Shown: positions 24,798 to 33,790, counted from the first letter of the stretch. The stretch is 64,000 nucleotides of DNA from Paracoccaceae bacterium (GCA_027486345.1 JAIXPH010000045.1:1-64000); one strand, 5' to 3'. The notes: generated from the letters alone by a model not told the origin. Numbers and translations: made by a program.

Positions 24798-25415
24798 ATG
24801 CGGTATGTGAAATGGACGTTCTTCGGGATCGTGGCGCTGCTTGGCTTTGCCTTTCTGCACTACACCCTGCCGCAGCATGATATCGTGCGCATCGTCGGCA
24901 CCGAAAACCGCCGGATCGACATTGGCGAGAACAGTTGGTTCTGGGCCGGTCCCGATGTCGGCACGGCGGCCAGCCCGTCACGCGATGTCTATTTCATCAA
25001 CGCGGTCTATCCTGATGGCGGCACCATGGAGTACCGCAATGAGGATACGGGCTGGGGTTGGCCGCCCTATTTCAAGATGGACAGCTCCTCCACCCAGACA
25101 CAGGCGAAAGACCTGATCTCAACCTCGGCCGCGCCGATCTGGGTGTCGATCACCCATTACGGCTGGCGCAACCAGTTGTTCACGATCTTTCCCAATGCCA
25201 TCGCGATGCGTCAGGTTGACGGGCCGGATGTGACGATCATCCCTGGGGTGAACATCATCCTGCTGGTGGTGCTGTTGGGGCTGGTGCTGCTGATCCGCGC
25301 GATGTGGCGGCAGTTCCATGAGCGGATGATTGAACCCGCTGTCATCGAGATGGAGGAGACTGCCGATTCCGCACGCGGTTGGTGGCGGCGGATGTTTGGA
25401 CGCCGCAAGTCCTGA
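24798..25415 (+). CDS. DUF1523 family membrane protein
   Basis: 205 residues. An N-terminal helix (WTFFGIVALLGFAFLHYTLP) leads into a conserved periplasmic-type domain (QHDIVRIVGTENRRID, DVYFINAVYPDGGTMEYRNE, GWGWPPYFKMDSSSTQTQAK). A second helix (VNIILLVVLLGLVLLIRAMW) and a basic C-terminal tail follow. DUF1523 proteins are confined mainly to alphaproteobacteria and have no established function. Seven bases separate it from the preceding small membrane protein gene. Confidence 0.88.
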   Translation: MRYVKWTFFGIVALLGFAFLHYTLPQHDIVRIVGTENRRIDIGENSWFWAGPDVGTAASPSRDVYFINAVYPDGGTMEYRNEDTGWGWPPYFKMDSSSTQTQAKDLISTSAAPIWVSITHYGWRNQLFTIFPNAIAMRQVDGPDVTIIPGVNIILLVVLLGLVLLIRAMWRQFHERMIEPAVIEMEETADSARGWWRRMFGRRKS

Positions 25416-25443
25416 TCCGTTAGAAGCGGGGGTTTCACACCCC

Positions 25444-25520
25444 GTCGTCCATCAGTTCTCGGACCGATGGCGAATCCGATGGACGACCCCCGTGGGATAT
25501 TTGAACAGAGAAAACGAGCA
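25444..25520. repeat. Inverted repeat plus Rhodobacteraceae-type intergenic element, copy 1
   Basis: GTCGTCCATC (25444-25453) and GATGGACGAC (25478-25487) are perfect inverted arms. Directly after them is CCCCGTGGGATATTTGAACA and GAGAAAACGAG, which closely matches a second element at 41767-41797. Both copies lie between convergent genes, here DUF1523 and fdsD. This is probably a dispersed repeat or a transcription-end element. Confidence 0.65.
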
Positions 25521-25521
25521 C

Positions 25522-25545
25522 TTTAGAAAGGGCCTTTTCAGGCCG
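25522..25545 (-). terminator. Terminator overlapping the end of the fds operon
   Basis: On the minus strand GGCCT-GAAA-AGGCC followed by CTTTCT overlaps the fdsD stop codon (TGA at 25540-25538). The stem is only five base pairs and the T-run is interrupted, so it is a moderate candidate. The copy 1 repeat element follows immediately. Confidence 0.5.
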
Positions 25546-25759
25546 CGACGGGGCGTTTGATTAGCGGGGCGGCTTCCAGCACCAAGGGGCGCAGCCCCGC
25601 GCCACCGGCGTCAACCACCTCAAAGAGTTGGCGGCGCATCCGGGGTTCCCAGAAATCGTTCACATGACTGGCGAGCAGGCTGACGCCTTCGTCATGCGGC
25701 TTGGATTCCATGAACTTGGCGATCTGGTTGGCCATGTAGACCAGTTTGTCAGCGGACAT
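25538..25759 (-). CDS. fdsD: Formate dehydrogenase subunit delta
   Basis: 73 residues. Small subunit of the soluble NAD-dependent molybdenum formate dehydrogenase. The start MSADKLVYMANQIAKFMESK and the segment VSLLASHVNDFWEPRMRRQL are the family hallmark. FdsD is needed for an active complex in Rhodobacter capsulatus, though it does not carry a cofactor. It is the last gene of the operon; its start overlaps the end of fdhD by 11 bases. Confidence 0.93.
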   Translation of the reverse strand: MSADKLVYMANQIAKFMESKPHDEGVSLLASHVNDFWEPRMRRQLFEVVDAGGAGLRPLVLEAAPLIKRPVAA

Positions 25760-26546
25760 CGGCGCTCTCCGTCAGGCGGTCGGAATGGGTGAACACCTCG
25801 AACCGGTCAGACCGGGCGAGGGCAATGAGGGTGATCCCCGCCTCATCCGCCAATTCGACGGCATGGGCGGTGGGGGCGGAAACGGCGATCAGCACCGGCG
25901 CACCAAGGGCGGCGACCTTTTGCACCATGTCGATGCTGACACGGCTGGTCAGGATGAGCGCACCCTGTTGCATCGGTTGGCGGATCAGGTGGCCTGCGAG
26001 TTTATCCAGCGCGTTGTGCCGCCCCACATCCTCACGCGCGGCGATGATCCCGCCCGCCCAAAAGGCCGCGCAATGCGCCGCGCGGGTCAGGTCATGCAGC
26101 GGCTGGCGGCTGGTCAGACTGGCCACGGCGTCTCGCACTTGCGCGGGGGTCATGCGAAACGCCGAAGGCGCGACATGCGCCACGGGCTTCATCGCCTGTT
26201 CGATGCTGTCGATGCCACAGAGGCCGCAGCCCACCGGCCCCGCCATCGTCCGGCGGCGCGCGGCTAGGCGCTGCTCTGCCGCATCGGTCAGCCAAACCTG
26301 AACGTCCAGCCCACGACAGGCTTCCACCACCTCGACCGAGTCAATCTGATCGGGGGTGGCGATGCCTTCGGTCAGGGCAAAGCCGTAGGCGAAATCCACC
26401 AGATCGGCGGGCGTCGCCATCATCACCGCCTGGGTCGAACCGTTGAAGGACAGCGCGACCGCCACCTCTTCGGGCAGGGTGCGTTCCCCGGCCGCGATGC
26501 CGCCTGAGGCAAAGCTCAGGCGGGGGGTGGGGCGGGCGGTCTCCAT
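25749..26546 (-). CDS. fdhD: Formate dehydrogenase sulfurtransferase FdhD (FdsC)
   Basis: 265 residues. Delivers sulfur to the bis-MGD molybdenum cofactor before insertion into the formate dehydrogenase. Conserved features: LPEEVAVALSFNGSTQAVMM, the CxxC region GPVGCGLCGIDS whose Cys carries the persulfide, and AAREDVGRHNALDKLAGHLI. In R. capsulatus the same gene in this position is called fdsC. Its ATG shares one base with the TGA of fdsA (TGATG), showing tight coupling. The open frame extends upstream to 26606, but that part is out-of-frame fdsA sequence. Confidence 0.95.
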   Translation of the reverse strand: METARPTPRLSFASGGIAAGERTLPEEVAVALSFNGSTQAVMMATPADLVDFAYGFALTEGIATPDQIDSVEVVEACRGLDVQVWLTDAAEQRLAARRRTMAGPVGCGLCGIDSIEQAMKPVAHVAPSAFRMTPAQVRDAVASLTSRQPLHDLTRAAHCAAFWAGGIIAAREDVGRHNALDKLAGHLIRQPMQQGALILTSRVSIDMVQKVAALGAPVLIAVSAPTAHAVELADEAGITLIALARSDRFEVFTHSDRLTESADVR

Positions 26547-29422
26547 CACTCGGCCGCCAGAATGCGGCGCGAGGAGGCCGCCTGCGCGGCATAGTCCTCT
26601 TGCCATTCGGTCGGCCCGTTCGACGGGCTGACCTGAACCGCCGTCACCTTGTATTCCGGGCAGTTGGTCGCCCAGTCCGAGAAATCGGTGGTGATGACAT
26701 TGGCCTGCGTCGTCGGGTGGTGGAAGGTCGTGTAGACCACACCCGGCGACACGCGGTCGGTGATCTTGACGCGCAGGCTGGTTTCGCCCGAGCGCGAGGC
26801 CAGTTTCACGAACTGCCCGTCGCGAACACCCCGCACCTCGGCATCATGGGGGTGCATCTCAAGCAGGTCCTCGGGGTGCCACGCCACGTTGTCGGTCCGC
26901 CGCGTCTGCGCGCCGACGTTGTACTGCGACAGGATGCGCCCCGTGGTGAGCAAGAGCGGGAAGCGCGCCCCGGTCTTTTCATCCGTCGCCACATATTCGG
27001 TACGGATGAACTTGCCCTTGCCGCGTACGAAACCATCGACGTGCATCAAGGGCGTGCCTTCCGGCGACTTTTCGTTGCAGGGCCATTGAACCGAACCCAT
27101 GGTCTCCAGCTTTTCATACGACACGCCCGCGAAGGAGGGCGTCAGCATGGCGATCTCATCCATGATCTGGCTGGGGTGGGTGTAGTTCCAATTCGCGCCC
27201 ATCGCTTGGGCGAACATCTGGGTCACTTCCCAATCGGCATAGCCTTGCTTCGGGGCCATCACCTTGCGCACGCGGTTGATGCGGCGTTCGGCGTTGGTGA
27301 AGGTGCCGTCTTTCTCAAGGAAGGACGAACCGGGGAAGAACACATGCGCGTAATTGGCGGTTTCGTTCAGGAAGAGGTCATGAACGATCACGCAATCCAT
27401 CGCCGCCAGACCTGCCGCGACATGTTTGGTGTCGGGGTCGGATTGCAGGATGTCTTCGCCCTGGCAGTACAGGCCCTTGAACGTGCCCTCCACCGCCGCA
27501 TCCAGCATATTCGGGATGCGCAGGCCGGGCTCATTGTCGATGGTGACACCCCAGAGCGATTCAAACACATCGCGCACGGCATCATTCTTCACATGGCGAT
27601 AGCCCGGCAGTTCATGCGGGAAAGAGCCCATGTCGCAGGAGCCCTGCACGTTATTCTGCCCCCGCAGCGGGTTCACGCCCACGCCGGGCCGACCGATGTT
27701 GCCGGTCAGCATGGCAAGGTTGGCGATGCCGATCACTGTGGTGGAGCCTTGGGAGTGTTCCGTCACGCCCAGCCCGTAATAGATCGCGCCATTGCCACCA
27801 CGGGCATAAAGCCGGGCCGCTGCACGCAACTCGTCCGCCTTGACGCCGGTCAGGAACTGGGTGGCTTCGGGAGAATGGCGAGGGTCCGAGACGAACTCGG
27901 CATAATCCTGGAACTCATCCCAATCGCAGCGTTCACGGATAAACTCTTCGTTGAACAACCCTTCGGTCACGATCACATGCGCCAAGGCGGACACAACGGC
28001 GACGTTGGTGCCCGGCATCAGTTGCAGGTGATGTGCGGCCTTGATGTGGGCGCTGTCCACCAGATCGATCCGGCGCGGGTCCACGACGATCAGCTTGGCC
28101 CCGGCGCGCAGGCGCTTTTTCAGGCGCGAGGCAAAGACCGGGTGGCCATCGGTCGGGTTCGCGCCGATCAGGATCACCACATCGGTATGTTCGACCGAGT
28201 CAAAATCCTGCGTCCCGGCGCTGGTGCCGAAGGTCTGGCCCAGACCATAGCCGGTGGGCGAATGGCAGACACGGGCGCAGGTGTCGGTGTTGTTGTTCTG
28301 GAACACCGCGCGGGTCAGCTTCTGCACGAGGAAGGCTTCCTCATTCGTGCAGCGGCTGGAGGTGATGACCCCCACCGATTGCCGCCCATGCTTTTCGATG
28401 ATGCCCTTCATCCGCTTGGCGGTGAACTCCATCGCCTCGGCCCAGGACACTTCCTGCCACGGGTCGGTGATCTTGTCGCGGATCATGGGAGACAGGATGC
28501 GGTCCTTGTGGCTGGCGTAGCCATAGGCGAAGCGGCCCTTGACGCAGGAATGGCCCCGGTTGGCCTTGCCATGCTTGTAGGGGACCATGCGAACGAGTTC
28601 ATCGCCGCGCATTTCCGCCTTGAACGAACAGCCCACGCCGCAATACGCGCAGGTGGTGATGACCGATTTGTCGGGCGTGCCGATGTCGATCACCGATTTT
28701 TCCTGCAACGTGCCGGTCGGGCAGGCCTGCACGCAGGCCCCGCAGGACACGCAATCCGACGACAGCGCGGTGTCGGTCTTGGCCCCAAAGGACACGCGGG
28801 AATCGAAGCCCCGGCCTTCGATGGTCAGGGCAAAGGTGCCTTGGGTTTCTTCGCAGGCACGAACGCAGCGCGAACAAACGATGCACTTTGCCGGATCGTA
28901 GGCGAAATAGGGGTTGCTGTCGTCTTTCGGCAGCCAGTTCGGGTTCGCCTCACCGCTGGTATTGCGAACCTCAAAATGGTTCTCGCCCTTTTCATAGCGC
29001 ACATCGCGCAGACCAACCGCGCCCGCCATATCCTGCAATTCGCAATCGCCATTGGCGGCGCAGGTCAGGCAGTCCAGCGGGTGGTCCGAGATATACAACT
29101 CCATCACGCCGCGACGCAGTTGTTTCAGCTTGGAATTCTGGGTGTGGACCTTGATCCCCGGTGCGACGGGGGTGGTGCAAGAGGCCGGGGTTCCGTTGCG
29201 GCCCTCGATCTCCACCAGACACAGGCGGCAGGACCCGAACGCCTCAAGACTGTCGGTCGCGCAGAGTTTGGGGACGGTGATCCCCAATTCCGCCGCCGCG
29301 CGCATGATGCTGGTGCCTTCGGGCACGGTCACATCAAAGCCGTCGATGGTCAGGGTGACCATCTGTTTGGATTTGGCCGCCGGGGTGCCGAAATCACGGT
29401 CGGGAATGATGAAGTCTTTCAT
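26546..29422 (-). CDS. fdsA: NAD-dependent formate dehydrogenase subunit alpha (molybdenum catalytic subunit)
   Basis: 958 residues. Oxidises formate to CO2 at a bis-MGD molybdenum site. Domains in order: a plant-type [2Fe-2S] domain (KLCATDSLEAFGSCRLCLVE), a NuoG-like His/Cys [4Fe-4S] site (DHPLDCLTCAANGDCELQ), two ferredoxin-type [4Fe-4S] sites (CIVCSRCVRACEE, CVSCGACVQACPTG), the Mo-domain [4Fe-4S] (CAYCGVGCSF), and the active site TDTCARVCHSPTGYGLGQTF with a Cys ligand followed by His. Cys replaces selenocysteine, as in other Fds enzymes. ATG at 29422 (MKDFIIPDRDFG) lies one base after the DUF4287 stop. Confidence 0.96.
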   Translation of the reverse strand: MKDFIIPDRDFGTPAAKSKQMVTLTIDGFDVTVPEGTSIMRAAAELGITVPKLCATDSLEAFGSCRLCLVEIEGRNGTPASCTTPVAPGIKVHTQNSKLKQLRRGVMELYISDHPLDCLTCAANGDCELQDMAGAVGLRDVRYEKGENHFEVRNTSGEANPNWLPKDDSNPYFAYDPAKCIVCSRCVRACEETQGTFALTIEGRGFDSRVSFGAKTDTALSSDCVSCGACVQACPTGTLQEKSVIDIGTPDKSVITTCAYCGVGCSFKAEMRGDELVRMVPYKHGKANRGHSCVKGRFAYGYASHKDRILSPMIRDKITDPWQEVSWAEAMEFTAKRMKGIIEKHGRQSVGVITSSRCTNEEAFLVQKLTRAVFQNNNTDTCARVCHSPTGYGLGQTFGTSAGTQDFDSVEHTDVVILIGANPTDGHPVFASRLKKRLRAGAKLIVVDPRRIDLVDSAHIKAAHHLQLMPGTNVAVVSALAHVIVTEGLFNEEFIRERCDWDEFQDYAEFVSDPRHSPEATQFLTGVKADELRAAARLYARGGNGAIYYGLGVTEHSQGSTTVIGIANLAMLTGNIGRPGVGVNPLRGQNNVQGSCDMGSFPHELPGYRHVKNDAVRDVFESLWGVTIDNEPGLRIPNMLDAAVEGTFKGLYCQGEDILQSDPDTKHVAAGLAAMDCVIVHDLFLNETANYAHVFFPGSSFLEKDGTFTNAERRINRVRKVMAPKQGYADWEVTQMFAQAMGANWNYTHPSQIMDEIAMLTPSFAGVSYEKLETMGSVQWPCNEKSPEGTPLMHVDGFVRGKGKFIRTEYVATDEKTGARFPLLLTTGRILSQYNVGAQTRRTDNVAWHPEDLLEMHPHDAEVRGVRDGQFVKLASRSGETSLRVKITDRVSPGVVYTTFHHPTTQANVITTDFSDWATNCPEYKVTAVQVSPSNGPTEWQEDYAAQAASSRRILAAE

Positions 29423-29423
29423 C

Positions 29424-29636
29424 TCAAGCACCCTTATTCTTGGCGAGTTGGTGGGCAACGCTGGCATTGGCATGGCCGTGGCCCATCGCGTGGGTGTCCT
29501 TCAGAAAGGACACGATTTGCATATGCGGTTGGTCCAGCAGGGGCGCGATCTGGTCAAACCAGTGCTGCATCGGCTGGCCGTATTTCTTTTCGATCGACGG
29601 GAAGTAGGACGCCGGTCCTTTGACGGGTTCGGTCAT
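29424..29636 (-). CDS. DUF4287 domain small protein within the fds operon
   Basis: 70 residues. PASYFPSIEKKYGQPMQHWF is followed by QIVSFLKDTHAMGHGHANAS, the pattern of DUF4287 proteins (a helical KxxG...W domain and a GHGHANA C-terminal block). Its ATG overlaps the fdsB stop (ATGA) and its stop is one base before the fdsA start. It is therefore translated as part of the operon, between the beta and alpha subunit genes. It is not one of the five classical fds genes. Function unknown; an assembly or accessory role is inferred only from position. Confidence 0.85.
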   Translation of the reverse strand: MTEPVKGPASYFPSIEKKYGQPMQHWFDQIAPLLDQPHMQIVSFLKDTHAMGHGHANASVAHQLAKNKGA

Positions 29637-31150
29637 TCCGCCGCCTCACGCATCGGCTGGAAGTCTTGCGGGAAGTGGTTGAGCGCCGAAAGCACCGGAT
29701 AGGGGGTGAAGCCCCCCAGCGCGCAAAGCGAGCCGGATTTCATCGTGCTGCACAGGTCCGTCAGCAGCGGGATGGCCGAGGTATCGCCCTTGGCGATGCG
29801 GTCCACGGTTTCCACGCCGCGCACCGCGCCGATGCGGCAGGGGGTGCATTTGCCACAGGATTCGATGGCGCAGAATTCCATCGCAAAGCGGGCCTGTTTC
29901 AGCATGTCGGCTGAGTCGTCAAAGATCACCAGACCGGCATGGCCGATCAGCCCTTCTTTCGCGCCGAATTCCTCATAGCCGAAGGGGGTGTCGAACAACG
30001 ACGGCGGGAAGTAGGCACCCAAGGGACCACCGACCTGCACCGCCTTGACCGGGCGGCCCGTGGCGCTGCCGCCGCCGATGGTGTTGACGATCTCGCCCAG
30101 CGTCAGGCCGAAGGCGGTTTCATAAAGTCCGCCAAAGCGCACGTTCCCGGCGATTTGCAGCGGGATCGTGCCGCGCGACCGGCCAAGGCCGAAGTCCTTG
30201 TAGAAGGCCGCACCCCGTTCAAAGATCACCGGCACGGTCGCCAGCGAAATCACGTTGTTCACAACGGTGGGGCGGCCCATGAAGCCTTGCAGCGCAGGCA
30301 GCGGCGGCTTGGCGCGAACGATGCCGCGCTTACCTTCAAGGCTGTTGAGTAGTGAGGTTTCTTCGCCGCAGACATAAGCCCCGGCCCCAACGCGAATTTC
30401 CATGTCAAACGCATGGGCTGACCCAAGGACCGAAGCCCCAAGCACGCCGGTCTGACGCGCGATGTCCACCGCTGCCGACATCACCTCGATCGCGTCGGGG
30501 TATTCGGAACGGATATAGACAAACCCCTTGGTCGCCCCGGTCGCCAGACCAGCGATCACCATGCCTTCGATCAGGGTGAAGGGGTCGCCCTCCATCAACA
30601 TGCGGTCGGCAAAGGTGCCCGAGTCGCCCTCATCCGCGTTGCAGACGATGTATTTGCGGTCGGCTTTCGCCTCGGCCACGGTCTTCCACTTGATGCCGGT
30701 CGGGAAGCCCGCACCGCCCCGGCCGCGCAGGCCACTGTCGGTGACTTCCTGCACGACGGCCGCACCCGGCATTTCCAAAGCGCGGCGCAGGCCCGACAGA
30801 CCACCATGCGCCTGATAATCGGTCAGCGACAGCGGGTCGATCACACCAACGCGGGCAAAGGTCAGACGGGTCTGCCCCGCCATCCACGGCAGCGCCTCGG
30901 TCAGACCCAAGGCAAGCGGCCCACCGTCGAACACCTGCGCCACATTGGCCGGGGTCATCGGCCCAAAGGCAACGCGGCCCTGATCCGTTTCCACCTCGAC
31001 CAGCGGTTCCAGCCAGACCATGCCGCGCGATCCGTTGCGGACCAACTCAACGGTCAGACCTCGCTTGGCGGCTTCGGACAGCACTGCGGCGGCGACGGCA
31101 TCGGCACCCAATGCGCGGGCAGCGGCGTCACGGGGGACATAGATTTTCAT
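29633..31150 (-). CDS. fdsB: NAD-dependent formate dehydrogenase subunit beta (diaphorase)
   Basis: 505 residues, NuoF-like. Takes electrons from the iron-sulfur chain to FMN and reduces NAD+. The N-terminal 100 residues form a thioredoxin/2Fe-2S-like region. The NADH site GLRGRGGAGFPTGIKWKTVA and FMN site CNADEGDSGTFADRMLMEGD follow, with VGAGAYVCGEETSLLNSLEG. The C-terminal [4Fe-4S] motif is ESCGKCTPCRIGAVRG plus a fourth Cys in LTDLCSTMKSGSLCALGG. Its start overlaps the fdsG stop by four bases (ATGA). Confidence 0.96.
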   Translation of the reverse strand: MKIYVPRDAAARALGADAVAAAVLSEAAKRGLTVELVRNGSRGMVWLEPLVEVETDQGRVAFGPMTPANVAQVFDGGPLALGLTEALPWMAGQTRLTFARVGVIDPLSLTDYQAHGGLSGLRRALEMPGAAVVQEVTDSGLRGRGGAGFPTGIKWKTVAEAKADRKYIVCNADEGDSGTFADRMLMEGDPFTLIEGMVIAGLATGATKGFVYIRSEYPDAIEVMSAAVDIARQTGVLGASVLGSAHAFDMEIRVGAGAYVCGEETSLLNSLEGKRGIVRAKPPLPALQGFMGRPTVVNNVISLATVPVIFERGAAFYKDFGLGRSRGTIPLQIAGNVRFGGLYETAFGLTLGEIVNTIGGGSATGRPVKAVQVGGPLGAYFPPSLFDTPFGYEEFGAKEGLIGHAGLVIFDDSADMLKQARFAMEFCAIESCGKCTPCRIGAVRGVETVDRIAKGDTSAIPLLTDLCSTMKSGSLCALGGFTPYPVLSALNHFPQDFQPMREAAE

Positions 31151-31617
31151 GCCCGCACCTCAGCCAGAATGGCATCCACCGCCGCTTCATCCACGCGGCC
31201 CACCAGACGGCCATCAACCATCGCGGCAGGGGCACAAGCACAAAGACCAAGGCAGAAGATCGGCTCCAGCGTCACTTTCCCATCCCGGGTGGTTTCGTGA
31301 AAGTCGATCCCCAGCGCCTTTTGCGCATGGGCGGCAACGCGGTCCGCGCCCATGGCCTGACAGGCCTCAGCCCGGCAGAGTTTCAGCACATGCTGACCGG
31401 CAGGCTGTTCGCGGAAGTCGTGGTAGAAGGACATCACACCATGGATCTCGGCGCGGGTCTGGTTCAAACGCTTGGCGATGATCGGCAAAGCGTCCTGCGG
31501 GACATGACCAAAAGCGGCCTGAATGGCGTGCAGGATCGGCAGAAGCGACCCCTCCATGCCGTCATGCGCATCAAGGATATCCTCAATACGCTGGGAGGTT
31601 TCGGTCACATCAAGCAT
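31147..31617 (-). CDS. fdsG: NAD-dependent formate dehydrogenase subunit gamma
   Basis: 156 residues, NuoE-like thioredoxin-fold [2Fe-2S] subunit. Cluster ligands are seen in LKLCRAEACQAMGADRV and FCLGLCACAPAAMVDGRL. The N-terminal helical part (LPILHAIQAAFGHVPQDALP, then AEIHGVMSFYHDFREQPAGQ) is typical. First gene of the operon, so the promoter and operator lie in the 186-bp gap upstream. Confidence 0.96.
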   Translation of the reverse strand: MLDVTETSQRIEDILDAHDGMEGSLLPILHAIQAAFGHVPQDALPIIAKRLNQTRAEIHGVMSFYHDFREQPAGQHVLKLCRAEACQAMGADRVAAHAQKALGIDFHETTRDGKVTLEPIFCLGLCACAPAAMVDGRLVGRVDEAAVDAILAEVRA

Positions 31618-31694
31618 CAGCAGCAGTCCCTTTGGTGGCTGTCCCCGTCTTTATCGGGCTTGATAGGGAATTCAATAGTGATATCCCGTGGATC

Positions 31695-31711
31695 GATAGA
31701 CCGCGTCTATC
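31695..31711. promoter_or_regulatory. LysR-type operator candidate for the fds operon
   Basis: GATAGAC-CGC-GTCTATC is a perfect inverted repeat with a T-N11-A core, about 80 bases upstream of the fdsG start codon. The next matching position outward also pairs with one mismatch, giving ATCGATAGAC/GTCTATCAAT. GATA-containing half-sites continue toward fdsG (around 31660-31685), the usual arrangement for a LysR activation site. Formate-responsive LysR regulators (FdsR) control fds operons in other bacteria; no such gene is in this window. Confidence 0.6.
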
Positions 31712-31803
31712 AATCCCGCCGTCCGACCCACCAGCCGCTTGGGACCCTTGATCCGGGTCCGAATTGCTGATTGTCAGGATCGCGCCAAACCCGGACAGCC
31801 ACC

Positions 31804-32313
31804 ATGATCACCCGCACCCATCTGAAAGGCGATGCCCAGTCCGAGGCGGTCTATTCGCCCTGCGAAAGCTATCGCTATCTGCTGACCCGTGTCTGGGACG
31901 CGCAGGGACCACGGGCGATGTTCGTGATGCTCAACCCCTCGACCGCGACCGAATTCCAGAACGACCCGACGGTGGAGCGGTGCGAGAGGCGGGCGCGCGC
32001 CTTGGGCTTTGGGGCGTTTCGGGTGACCAACATCTTCGCCTATCGCGCCACCGATCCCAAGGTCATGCGCGCGCAGGCTGATCCGGTGGGACCAGGCAAT
32101 GATGCCGCGATCCGCGACTCGGCGCTGGACTGGGCCGACCGGATTATCTGTGCCTGGGGCACCCATGGCGCCCATCTGACGCGCGGGCCGCAGGTGGCGG
32201 CCCTGTTGCGCGCAACCGGAAAGCCGCTGTTCACGCTTGGGCTGACTCAGGATGGCCACCCCAAGCATCCGCTTTACATCGGCTATGATCGCCAGCCCGA
32301 GTATTGGGTCTGA
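31804..32313 (+). CDS. DUF1643 domain protein
   Basis: 169 residues. The family block AMFVMLNPSTATEFQNDPTV, then ERCERRARALGFGAFRVTNI, is followed by FAYRATDPKVMRAQADPVGP and a C-terminal TLGLTQDGHPKHPLYI. DUF1643 proteins are widespread small cytoplasmic proteins of unknown function; some are found near mobile or phage genes, but here the surroundings are ordinary chromosome. ATG at 31804 gives the normal start MITRTHLKGDAQSEAVYSP; a TTG at 31771 could add 11 residues. Confidence 0.88.
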   Translation: MITRTHLKGDAQSEAVYSPCESYRYLLTRVWDAQGPRAMFVMLNPSTATEFQNDPTVERCERRARALGFGAFRVTNIFAYRATDPKVMRAQADPVGPGNDAAIRDSALDWADRIICAWGTHGAHLTRGPQVAALLRATGKPLFTLGLTQDGHPKHPLYIGYDRQPEYWV

Positions 32314-32316
32314 CCG

Positions 32317-33249
32317 TCACAGCCCGCGCAGGCCCACCAGTCCGGACTGCAAGCCTGCCGCCCCGTTGATGCGCGCCAATTCCTGACCGTCCAGATAGAC
32401 CAGTGCATCCGCGCCATCGTCCTGAACGGTGACCTGCGGGTCAGGGTGCAACGACGGGTCATAGACCACGACCAAGCGGTCCTGCGCCGGGTCATAATCC
32501 GCAATCGTGCCGCCGCTGCCCTGAATGTCAAAGCGGTCCGCCCCCGCGCCACCCGTCGCCCTGTCCGCCCCCATCAGGTGAAGCAGGTCATCGCCCTCTC
32601 CGCCGTTGAGGAAATCCGTCTCATCGCCCTGGCCGAACAGGCTGTCATTGCCGGCGCCGCCGTCCAGCTCATCCGTCCCGGTGCCGCCGGTCAGGCTGTC
32701 TGCGCCGTCGCCCCCGGCAAGCCAGCCCCCGCCATCGCCGCCCAACAGCGTGTCCTGCCCGTCGCCGCCTTCGATCCGGTCATCGCCCCCCTGCCCCGAC
32801 AGGTAATCTGCCCCCGTGTCGCCGGTGACGAGGTCATTCCCCGCCCCCCCGGTGGCCCGATCATCACCCGATCCCCCCGTCAGGGTGTCATCCCCCTCTC
32901 CACCATCCAGAGAATCGTTGCCCGCCCCGGCCAGCAGGACATCCGCGCCACCGCCGCCGGACAGCCAATCATCGCCCTCCGCCCCGTCGATGATATCCGC
33001 CGCCCCGCCGCCGTTCAGCACATCCGCGCCCGAGCTTCCCGCCAGCAGTCGCCCCGCATCAGGAATGTCGGGGATATCGTCCGATGTCGGCATGCCCGCC
33101 GGATCAGACACGGGGGAGTCAAACGTGACAAACCCCTGATCCGCGCCGTCATCGGCGGACTCTTCGTCATCGTCAGGCGTTTCATCGAACGGCATCACCG
33201 CCGTTGCCAGTGCCCCTGCCATCAGGGCCATCAGAAAACCGATCAACAT
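32317..33249 (-). CDS. RTX-repeat calcium-binding protein
   Basis: 310 residues. A hydrophobic N-terminus ([20 protein letters not shown]) acts as signal or anchor, then a very acidic linker ([18 protein letters not shown]). About 150 residues of hemolysin-type nonapeptide repeats of the GGxGxDxLx kind follow (for example [20 protein letters not shown]). They bind calcium and fold as a parallel beta roll. The C-terminal 60 residues ([14 protein letters not shown] ... [20 protein letters not shown]) resemble the caps of RTX proteins. No enzymatic domain is seen. Likely exported; whether through a type I system or the general pathway is unclear, because an N-terminal signal is unusual for type I substrates. 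Confidence 0.85.
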   Translation of the reverse strand: MLIGFLMALMAGALATAVMPFDETPDDDEESADDGADQGFVTFDSPVSDPAGMPTSDDIPDIPDAGRLLAGSSGADVLNGGGAADIIDGAEGDDWLSGGGGADVLLAGAGNDSLDGGEGDDTLTGGSGDDRATGGAGNDLVTGDTGADYLSGQGGDDRIEGGDGQDTLLGGDGGGWLAGGDGADSLTGGTGTDELDGGAGNDSLFGQGDETDFLNGGEGDDLLHLMGADRATGGAGADRFDIQGSGGTIADYDPAQDRLVVVYDPSLHPDPQVTVQDDGADALVYLDGQELARINGAAGLQSGLVGLRGL

Positions 33250-33499
33250 AAGCCCACCTGCGGACGCGCTGCCGCATCCGTCCCAGAAACCCCCACCGGC
33301 AAATTACCACGCCTGGCGCGGCGGCATTCGGGATTCTCCAACAATGGTAAACGGCTCTGTGGAGCCTCTGCCCGCCTTGGGGCTTTCCTTTTCCACCGAT
33401 TCCCGCTATGGCGCACCGTCCCGGAAGTGCTGGGGCATCCATCGGCCCTGCTGGACGACATCCCGGCTTGTGCCTTCACCCTCTTTACAGGAGATCCCG
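33250..33499. other. rpsO upstream region
   Basis: 250-bp divergent gap between the RTX-protein gene and rpsO. No coding sequence is supported. It must contain both promoters; the stretch around 33300-33350 is the A/T-richest and is the likely promoter area. A CAGGAG Shine-Dalgarno sequence immediately precedes rpsO. Confidence 0.5.
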
Positions 33500-33769
33500 A
33501 TGTCGATCACCGTCGAAGAAAAAGCCCGCCTGATCAAGGAATACGCGACCAAAGAGAACGACACCGGCTCGCCGGAAGTTCAGGTGGCGATCCTGTCGTC
33601 GCGCATCGCGACCCTGACCGAGCATTTCAAGGGCCACAAGAAGGACAACCACAGCCGTCGTGGCCTTCTGATGATGGTCGCCCAGCGCCGCAAGCTGCTG
33701 GACTACCTCAAGGCCAAGGACGAAGGCCGCTACGCCTCGCTGATCGCCCGTCTGGGCCTGCGTCGCTGA
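33500..33769 (+). CDS. rpsO: 30S ribosomal protein S15
   Basis: 89 residues, the standard S15 length. Binds the central domain of 16S rRNA and bridges to the large subunit. Reads [20 protein letters not shown], then [20 protein letters not shown] and [20 protein letters not shown], ending LIARLGLRR. In most bacteria rpsO is followed directly by pnp; here bciA lies between them. A terminator follows. Confidence 0.98.
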   Translation: MSITVEEKARLIKEYATKENDTGSPEVQVAILSSRIATLTEHFKGHKKDNHSRRGLLMMVAQRRKLLDYLKAKDEGRYASLIARLGLRR

Positions 33770-33790
33770 TCCAGCGCCTGCGCCGATCCG

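Noticed and set aside
26600..29623. 1007-codon open frame on the plus strand opposite fdsA
   Set aside because: It is antisense to a gene with complete domain motifs; long antisense frames are expected at this GC content. The translated sequence is rich in His, Arg and Gly without domain pattern.
31804..32313. DUF1643 gene as sign of a mobile element
   Set aside because: Flanking genes are ordinary chromosomal genes and base composition matches the surroundings.
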